From assembly GCA_037127315.1 (NCBI GenBank), contig JBBBDQ010001614.1, positions 699,501 through 763,500 of the forward strand: a stretch of 64,000 bases of DNA, in the 5' to 3' direction. Positions 56,431-64,000 of this stretch are shown here, one piece after another. The position numbers were made by a program, and so were the translations under genes. Each line of letters opens with the position of its first letter. The stretch's first letter is position 1. The notes under the pieces are model-generated. The model saw only the letters and a list, made by a program, of their open reading frames with translations, ran no database searches and was not told the DNA's origin. The DNA is from Ascarosepion bandense. Taxonomy: Eukaryota > Mollusca > Cephalopoda > Sepiida > Sepiidae.

Positions 56431-56745
56431 CGATTTTCTGCACTATTGTAAGAACTGGAACCTTGAAACTTCTGAATATCGTTTCTTATGTCTTTCTCTA
56501 TGAGTGTATCAAATTTGATTAAAATCGGACCCCTCCTTCTATAACCCGATCTTTTCGATTATCGATTTTCGATATTTATCGGGGGGTACCTCGACACAAA
56601 ACCTAGCTAAGAACACTCGCAGACGCTTATAGTACAAATGTGTACATTTTTAAGAAAATCGGTTCAGCCGTTTCGGAGTCTATAAGTAACGGATACACAC
56701 ACACATATACACATACACACACACAAAGTTTCATTTATAAATAAG
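56217..56745 (+). mobile_element. Helentron-like element, complete ends
   Basis: CTAGCAGTATAGCCCGGCG start. Internal deletion compared with 46801. The 3' part has ATCGGTTCAGCCGTTTCGGA and TTTATAAATAAGTTTAGAT. Confidence 0.68.
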
Positions 56746-59439
56746 TTTAGATATTCTCGTAAGAAAACTTATGCATTAATTATCTAAGTAGACAGTATAC
56801 TTAATCGCCATTTTCTTCGCTACAAATGCTTAAAGTTATTTATTTCTAACAAATTATTCTTCTTATGAACCGACCATTCCGTCGTCTTAGTCCGTCTTAG
56901 GAGAGAAAAAATAGTTTGGAAAATTCGACCGAGTTTAAATGACCAATTGTAATCCTTGAATCAGTCCACGTAACGAGAACGCACCATTTGCACTGATTAC
57001 GTTATTTTGAGCGACGACAAAATTTGCATATTGATTGAGTGTATGTATACAAGATTATTCTCTTTGAAGAAGACTTTGGGATTCCATTCTTTGTAATGAT
57101 GTTTTCTTTTCTTTTATCTTATTTCATTTTAATTCTAAGTCCTAGCGATTCTGACCTGATGTCATTGACTGAATACAAATATGAAAATTATTCTGAGTTC
57201 CGTTTATAGAACTGAAACGTTTATTTATTTATTCGTTTGTGTGATGGTGACGAGAGGTGAAACAGATATAACAGCTGTCATTTTTTTAAACAGAAAATCG
57301 CTTGTAAATTTTGTACTTAAAGATCTTGCATTTTAAAAGTTGTTTGTGGTTTTAAACCAAAACGAATAATTTTAAACCTGAAAAATATTTCTGTAAACTT
57401 CTGAGGCGAAGAAAATAGTATTTACATTATTTACATTGATCGGGCTTTTCTCATCATCTTTACTGCCATGTTTAAAGTAGGTATCGTCACTTTTTCGCGG
57501 GAAAACAGCATAACGTAATGAAAAAGGCCACAAACTTAATGAAAATAAAGTTTTATCGTAAAAATCTTCAGGTTATTATTAAGATGAAAGACCAAGGTAT
57601 TTTTTAATTATTTTCTGAAAATTTTTATTCCTTTCTAACACGTTCGAAATTTTGGTTAAAATCTTATTTTGTTTACGTCATCGCCATGGCTAACTTTTAA
57701 CATTGACTTTTTTGTACTTGTTTTTTGTTGAAAATACATTGATTTGGAAATTCTTTTAAAAATCAAATAATTGTCCGATTTAAATGAAACATTCAGGATT
57801 ATTCACAAATGAATGAATTTATTTTTAACATGTTTTTTTTTAATTTTAGTAAAAAATATTATTTTAATATGTTACTTCCCACTTACTTAATTTTATGAAA
57901 TTTCGTACAGAACCTTCCTATTTATTGATTTTTTTTTGGTTAAAAGTAGGAGTGATTAGAGATTGTAAATCACCTACTTTCTTTTTCCATTTTGTGCTAT
58001 TTAACTGAAAATCTGCTCTGAATTGAAAAATAATGAATCCAATAAAACTATGACATTACTTAATTAGAAAAGCTTTTAATTTCGTGTAAAATCGTGTAAA
58101 ATTCTGTATTGGGCTATTTGTTGGATGTAATATAGTAATTAAGTGAAAATAAAATTTACTAGTTCAAAATTATAAAGATTAATAAACGTAGCTGCGCTGT
58201 TCTATTTTTTAAATAATTTTTTATTTTGAATCTTTTTTTTACTTAATACGTTCCTTATTTTCATGTATGGTAGACTGAAATTGCCATTATTATGAAAAGG
58301 TTACGTAATCTAAGAGTTTTGTCCCTTCACTTAGATTTGTGAATATTGTCATTTATGGTCATCTATAATAGCTGTCATCGCTTCGTCATTCAACAATCCA
58401 TTAAACAATCGATCAGATGAACACAACTAATCGTTAATAATTGGTTGTATATTACTATTTGATGCTATAAGTAAGTAATATTTTTTTCAAATCAGATTAA
58501 TTTAACTTTCAATTTTACTAAAATAAAGTGTCAGTATTCTTTTGAAATATTTTTAAAATCGATGAATTTATGTTTGTTTACAAATATCTTAAATTAAGAA
58601 AATGGCCGCTTTTAAGAAAAATTTAAGAAATCGAAATTAAAATGTTACATTACAATCTATATAATTTTTATCTGAAATACACCAGAATTTTTTACATAAT
58701 GGAAATAATACATTTAATCATTAAGCTTTTAATTAAATCTAAAATGAAATCCTCAAGAATGTCTTTTCATTTTAAAAATTTCATTTTAAATTTGGAGGTA
58801 TGTAGTTTGAAGAAAAAGTGGAGGTATCTAGTTTGAAGTAGGGAGAGCATAGGTAAGCCACTTGCAACTGTCTTGGTCATGAAACAGACTTCCCTGTATA
58901 AACATAATATACGCACTTAGCTCACTCCGTTTGATCGAAGTCAGATTGGAGAAGCGTAAAAGTGTTCAATACTCTTAGAAAGTCAATCAGAAAATGCAAA
59001 TAATAAACTAGACAATATATATCCAGTTGAAAACACATTTTTCGCTTGAATCATTGTTACATACCGAAGATAATACATTCGACGAGTAAATCCATTGAGG
59101 TTTCTTTTTAATATTACGACTTGCTTTCGTTATCCCCAAAAGCACTTTCCAATAACATGGCCAAGAACAGGCTTGTCTTGTCTTGGGGTGAGTCAGGGCA
59201 TAAATTGCAATGTGTCTACTCACTGGGCATTCGTCTTCCAAGGAGATCTACACATCGCACTAACGATGATACGGAGACGGCTTATGCCAAGACGTCTGTG
59301 GTAAAAGTCAATAGAACTCTGACATTTCTAAGCACAGTAATATGGATACGTATGTGGGAACTAGATTAAAGCGGACTCTGTTTACGGAGTGGTAACTGCT
59401 ATTAAAACTTGATTTATCTAGGAAAGATTTTAGAATAAT
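56746..59439. other. AT-rich desert
   Basis: About 2.7 kb without microsatellites or recognised elements, unusual for this window. Small open frames have no motif content. A conserved non-coding or unique segment is possible. Confidence 0.5.
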
Positions 59440-59735
59440 CCAGAACGTACATAGGAAACAAACCGCCGCCATACGGTTAGAAAAACAATTCAGGAAATGC
59501 ACAAATATAGAAAGGTGCACACGACAATAATTAATATATCAATAAAAATTAGATATAATTTCCAACCTTTGCAAACTGGTGAAGTCCTTGTGTATCCACA
59601 TTCCTTGACATTCCATAATGACATCTCCAGCGTTACATTGACAAAGTTCTCCTCAGTGTGTAGGCCGTACTTAATAATTTTCTGTATATCTCTTAAGTCA
59701 TCCATGTAAAATAGATTCTTATTATGTCATTTTTT
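59440..59735 (-). mobile_element. Dong-like LINE copy, internally deleted
   Basis: Minus strand starts CTATTTTACATGGATGACTT, the same truncation point as 14536, then jumps to the 3' region (DLRDIQKIIKYGLHTEENF). It directly follows the AATAAG tail of the next copy. Confidence 0.7.
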
Positions 59736-60438
59736 ATCATATTGCGATTTCTGCTATGGTCGCACTACCAACCAATTCTGCAGGAAGAGTAAAGGCAGGT
59801 CGTAGCGTGTTGTTATGGCTCCATTTCATGTTTTTCTATCTTCCCTATCATCCCTAGCATTACATAAAGTTTTTCTTAGTGTGTGGGCTGTACTTAATAA
59901 GACAATTTTTTGTATATCTCTTAAGCTGGGGTTTCCAGGGATTCTTTCAATGTGTTGTTTTGTTCCATTTTTTATCATTCCAAGTGCACCTACTATCACT
60001 GGCACAACTCTTGTTTTCAATTTCCACATTTTTCTATTTCAATTTCCAGGTCTTTATATTTTGACAGTTTTTCAAATTTCTTGATTGCTATGTTACAATC
60101 CGCTGGACAAGCCATATCAATTAATAGACAAGTTTTCTCCTTCTGGTTTTTAACAATAATGTCTGGCCTGTTTGCTTCAATTTTTCTGTCTGTGTAGATG
60201 GTGTAATCCCATAGAATGGTTACATCTTCTATTTCTGTAACCGGTGCTGGGTGATGTTCATACCAGTGTTTGTTTACAGATTTTCCATAATGTTTGCACA
60301 TTGCCCAATGTAAATATTGCCCAACTCTATCGTGGCGATTTTTATATTCATTTGGAGCAAGCACGGAACAGCCTGAGATTAGGTGGTCTATTGTTTCTTG
60401 GTGTTTATCACAAAACCTGCATTTTGGATCCATATTAT
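59736..60438 (-). mobile_element. Dong-like LINE: zinc knuckle and endonuclease domain
   Basis: Frame 60448-60017 is open for 143 residues: CRFCDKHQETIDHLISGC (zinc knuckle), a linker with AMCKHYGKSVNKHWYEH, then RPDIIVKNQKEKTCLLIDMA and KKFEKLSKYKDLEIEIEK (restriction-like endonuclease). 3' UTR to ATAATAAG. Best-preserved copy of this domain here. Starts at the TAA tail of the next copy. Confidence 0.8.
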
Positions 60439-60720
60439 TATGCATCAATTATGTATCAATTTCTGTGATGGTTATACTCCCAACCAAGTCTCTGGGAAGA
60501 CCTAAGGCAGGTCGTTGTGTGTTGTTATGGTACATATCATGATTAGTGCTTTTTTTAACTCCCACAACATCCCTGGCGTTACATAGACAAAATTCTTCTT
60601 AGTGTGTGCACTGGTCTTATCAAGACAATTTTTTTGTATTTTACTTAAGCTTAGATTTTCAGGGATATTTTTCAATGTGTTGTTTTGTTCCTTTTTTTGT
60701 CATTCCAAATGCATTTAGCA
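60439..60720 (-). mobile_element. Dong-like LINE 3' end
   Basis: Minus-strand 3' portion ending GCATAATAATATG at 60437. Third member of a head-to-tail trio. Confidence 0.7.
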
Positions 60721-61074
60721 TCTATTCTATATATAAAGATGCAGAGAAAATGATGTAAGTTGAATATATAAATTGAAATCCGTCAAGATGAATAGAATAA
60801 GTAAAGAACATGTAGGAAAAATGTCTTTAATCTAAAATCTTTCATTTTAACAAGCTTCTTCAGAGATTTTTATAAAGACGAATTATTTTGATTTTTTTTT
60901 AATTTTTAAAAAACTTCCAAAGAGAGAGTATGTTAACTGAGATTTGATTTCATTGGTCAGATATGTCACATGCAATAAAGCAATAGTTGATAATTTTTAA
61001 AATGTAGAAAAAATATGCCTGTTTATATGTGTGTGCCACGTGTAAAAAATTCAATAAATCAAAACTTATTTATA
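60721..61074. other. Unassigned
   Basis: Nothing recognised. Confidence 0.5.
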
Positions 61075-61375
61075 AATGAAACTTTATCTGTCTGTGTGTG
61101 TGTATGTGTGTGTGTGTGTATCAGTTACTTATAGACTCCGAAACGGCTGAACCGATTTTCTTGAAAATTTACACAGTTGTACTATAAGCGTCTGCGAGTG
61201 TTCTTAGCTAGGTTTTGTGTCGAGGTACCCCCGATAAATATCGAAAATCGAAAAAATCGGGTTATAGAAGGAGTGGTCCGATTTTAATCAAATTTGATAC
61301 ACTCCTAGACAAAGACATAAGAAATGATATTCAGAAGTTTCAAGGTTGCAGTTTTTACACTAGTGCAGAAAATCG

Positions 61376-61424
<49 letters not shown>

Positions 61425-61808
61425 CGTTTGTGTGTGTGGCTGTTTATCTGCATGTATGTCTGTATTTTTTTCAGCCCTTTTATTTTAGTTTAAGCTTCGG
61501 GTTTGGCTCTAAGTAGATATAATTGTAGTTCTTAGTCTCAGCCATGATACCATTTATTCAGAGGACTTATTTAGCCTTCAAAATTCAGTTTACGACGAAA
61601 AAAAACTTATTTGAAATCGATACCAGGAAATCAAAATTTCACTTACATCCATTCATTTTTCTTTCAGTCTAGGGTTTCGCTTTAACTGGAAACAACTATT
61701 GCTTTTTAGTCTTTCGTGCCAACGTCCAAAGAGTCTGGGCTCCAGGACCATGGATTAGTTTTAAAGCTTTCATTACACCCGAGCAACGCCGGGCTGTACT
61801 GCTAGTAT
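61075..61808 (-). mobile_element. Helentron-like element, complete ends
   Basis: Minus-strand copy of the 46801 family: start CTAGCAGTACAGCCCGGCG (61803), end TTTATAAATAAG (61070s), internal (TA)n at 61378-61420. Confidence 0.68.
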
Positions 61809-61982
61809 TTTATATGTAAATGTATGCGTAAACAATGTATGTATCAAGCGTATTTAAACTATAGACAAATTGTCTTTATATGTCGGAAACGTTACATGTG
61901 AATGACAAAACGAAACACATTTTGGTTCAAAATTCTGAAAATGCTATCTCTCTCTCTCTCTCTCTTTCTTTCTCTCTCTGTC

Positions 61983-62030
<48 letters not shown>

Positions 62031-63172
62031 CAATCTATATATCAACTTTGCATTTATCTATATCTTTCATATTAATATTTGGTATAAGAAGGCATATAGC
62101 TTTCAAATCCAAGAGCAAGGCATTGACAAGGCTAGCTCTAAGATTAGAAGGTATGTCCCCCCTAACTAACTTGAAAGCATAACTTGGAAATTATAAGATC
62201 CTTTTGGATGTTTCCTTGGCTGCAAATATTCTTCTTCTGGTTTTTCACTTTGAGAAGATGAGTAGGAGGGAGAAGAAAAATTAGCCTGAACATTTGATGT
62301 TGAAGCTGTTGGTGATGAAACTAAATTTTTTCTTAACCTCTCTCTTTCCCTTTTACCTCTTTATAGTACTTTTATCAACAGGTCCAAGCTGGAAAGTGCC
62401 CTTAGACCCTAATTTGCCCCTCTGATTCTTTTAGTTATTCACGATCCTGAAATACCTAAAAATAAATATATGTACTATCAGAAATGAAATTCCACAAATA
62501 TTTTAAAAATAAATTTGATAAAATTTGAAATAAATACATTAAATTAAAAGTAATTTTTACTTACTTTAAAGGAGAGTTACTTCCGAGATTAGCGCGTAAA
62601 CAGGCTTTTTAATAAATTAATATTAACTTCAAAATATAAACAAATCAGAATAATTATAAAAGTTGAATTTTTCATTAAAATAAGACTTAACTATTAAAAC
62701 ACATACAAGAGATATTCGCGATAATTAAAAGCGTAAAAGAGTAAACAAAGTAAAAACAATCGTTTAGAAGGAGGTAATTTCAACAGGTGAATACCAATAA
62801 AAATAACAATAAATAAAACGGCATACGTAAATAGTTATTTGTATATTAAACTAAATATCATAGTATTTTCATTTCTGATTAATTTTGATGGTTTCATTTA
62901 ATTTCTTAAGAAAAAAAGAATACTGAACTTAAAATATCTATTATTAAGCGTACTGTATTTTTTCTTATTGTTAAAAGTCGGGTTTTATTTAAAAGACACA
63001 TGTTTCCGGTGACACCTATATCGCGACAAAAATCCCATTTGATTTCGTCTTTAAGTTTAAATGCTCAAATGAATACAACATTTTGAAGAAACAAATTTCT
63101 TGTGGTAACTCTTGACATTATTTTGTAACTTTCTTCAAGTGCGACTTTTTATAGTTCCAAAGTCGACCTACC

Positions 63173-63176
<4 letters not shown>
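61809..63176. other. Unassigned, (TC)n at about 61945-62012
   Basis: Pyrimidine-rich microsatellite then TA. The remaining 1.1 kb is AT-rich without motifs. Confidence 0.5.

Positions 63177-63226
<50 letters not shown>
63177..63226. repeat. (TA)n microsatellite
   Basis: TA tract directly before the palindrome. Confidence 0.95.
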
Positions 63227-63229
<3 letters not shown>

Positions 63230-63360
63230 CATTTGTAAACGAGTTATTACGCGTAATAACTCGTTTACAAATGGAAAATATAATTGTATTGAACACTTTT
63301 TAATACAAATGTGCACTGGTCTAACCTCAGTATGAGCAAAAATAAGTAATTAAACAATAT
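63227..63360 (+). repeat. Foldback family copy with a perfect 50-bp palindrome
   Basis: 63227-63276 is a perfect, loopless palindrome centred on ACGCGT. The flank to 63360 matches 35000-35089. It corresponds to the 34861-34993 structure with its inner part lost. Confidence 0.9.
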
Positions 63361-63459
63361 ATATCGGTTGAGTTTCGATCCAGTTCAGAAGCAACTGGAT
63401 GTGTCTAGCCACACTGATGAGTTGTGATACAGCGAAACAGGCTTGTATGTGGATGACTA
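63361..63459 (+). mobile_element. SINE tail with intact hammerhead, 5'-truncated
   Basis: Starts at the B-box-like GAGTTTCGATCC and runs through the ribozyme to (TA)n. Closest relative here is 41911-42196. Confidence 0.72.
63403..63457 (+). ncRNA. Type I hammerhead ribozyme motif, intact core
   Basis: Stem I is CCACA/TGTGG plus GTC/GAC across a small internal loop. Core CTGATGA (63414-63420). Stem II GTTG/CAGC with loop TGATA. GAAA (63434-63437). Loopless stem III CAGG/CTTG. UA site with predicted cleavage after 63447. All invariant bases are present. Confidence 0.78.
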
Positions 63460-63460
63460 A

Positions 63461-63513
63461 TATATATATATATATATATGCACTAGTGGGCCTGTGCCGT
63501 CAAAATGACGGCA

Positions 63514-63561
<48 letters not shown>

Positions 63562-63628
63562 TGATGTACTTACTATTGATTCTCTTACATTAAGACGTAT
63601 TTAAAAAAAAAAAACCGTGAGCGTCAGA

Positions 63629-63678
<50 letters not shown>

Positions 63679-63811
63679 CTATACTTGTTGCTAAGAGGTA
63701 TGACCAAAATTTCCACTCCGATAGTAGATGGATTTTCTTGCATGTTCCGATACACGGATAATAAAATTAAACAAAAGAAACGAAAAACAAAACCGGTGTT
63801 ATAATTTAACA
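63461..63811. repeat. (TA)n-rich stretch
   Basis: TA tracts at about 63461-63479, 63515-63560 and 63632-63674. A CACTAGTGGGCCTGTGCCG segment at 63481 resembles a Helentron-type start. Confidence 0.7.
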
Positions 63812-64000
63812 AAATCTATATATATAAAAGGCTATCTGTGAGTCTGTGTGTGATTGTTCTATATGCACGCCTACATTTTTTAAGCTACACCATTCAAACT
63901 TTCCAGGGACACATATCTACAGGGAAGCCCGGTTGACACATACTTTTGAGTTTAAGTTCAGCAATTTTCCCTTTTGCACTTTTTGGCCAATGGAGCCAGA
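63812..64000 (-). mobile_element. Helentron-like element, second family, runs off the window
   Basis: Matches 26250-26440 closely (CTGTGAGTCTGTGTGTGA, TTTTTGGCCAATGGAGCC). Only its terminal part is inside the window. Confidence 0.6.

Noticed and set aside
58642..58836. 64-residue frame in the AT-rich desert
   Set aside because: Composition-driven (Ile, Lys, Leu, Phe) with no conserved feature.

Overview
This window looks like gene-poor, repeat-saturated DNA from an invertebrate genome. The mix points to a mollusc, most likely a cephalopod. That is an inference from very many (TA)n, (TATC)n, (GATA)n and (CA)n microsatellites, tRNA-derived SINEs, RTE/BovB-like and jockey/CR1-like LINEs, Dong/R4-like LINEs with restriction-like endonuclease, Tc1/mariner elements, Penelope-like fragments and Lep1/HINE-like Helentron copies. 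No intact host protein-coding gene could be supported. Nearly every coding-like stretch is a broken transposon protein.

Layout. 1-4.4 kb: microsatellite edge, a SINE with a ribozyme-like tail, a composite Tc1 element, a mariner and LINE scraps. 4.4-8 kb: the most complete LINE (minus strand, 5' monomer to 3' tail). 8.25-9.5 kb: a mariner with perfect ends and DD37E spacing. 9.5-12 kb: a LINE-derived non-autonomous element and a tandem SINE composite that recurs inverted at 29.4-30.8 kb. 12-18 kb: Dong-like LINE copies seated in (TAA)n. 18-20 kb: RTE. 21-23 kb: a 1.9-kb (TATC)n array with a roughly 60-bp higher-order period. 23-30 kb: Helentron-like elements, a tRNA-Leu-like locus, hammerhead motifs and mariner scraps. 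32-43 kb: LINE with a fourfold repeated 3' end, RTE copies, foldback repeats, a solo LTR and SINEs. 43-49 kb: a cluster of hammerhead motifs and Penelope pieces, a Helentron copy, and the second copy of the composite Tc1. 49-56 kb: mariner, RTE, a strong hairpin, LTR and Helentron copies. 56.7-59.4 kb: AT-rich DNA with nothing recognisable. 59.4-64 kb: a Dong-like tandem trio, a Helentron copy, a perfect 50-bp palindrome and another SINE with a ribozyme.

The most interesting signal is a set of hammerhead-ribozyme motifs. At least three have intact conserved cores (25498-25554, 46737-46786, 63403-63457). A fourth is close to intact (43364-43422), and one differs only by a bulged U (44581-44637). 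Several more are decayed. One group forms the 3' tail of tRNA-derived SINEs that end in (TA)n. Another sits in repeats that also carry Penelope GIY-YIG and N-terminal fragments. This suggests a family of short retroelements combining a Pol III-type promoter with a self-cleaving RNA. All structural calls were made by hand pairing and no database search was possible.
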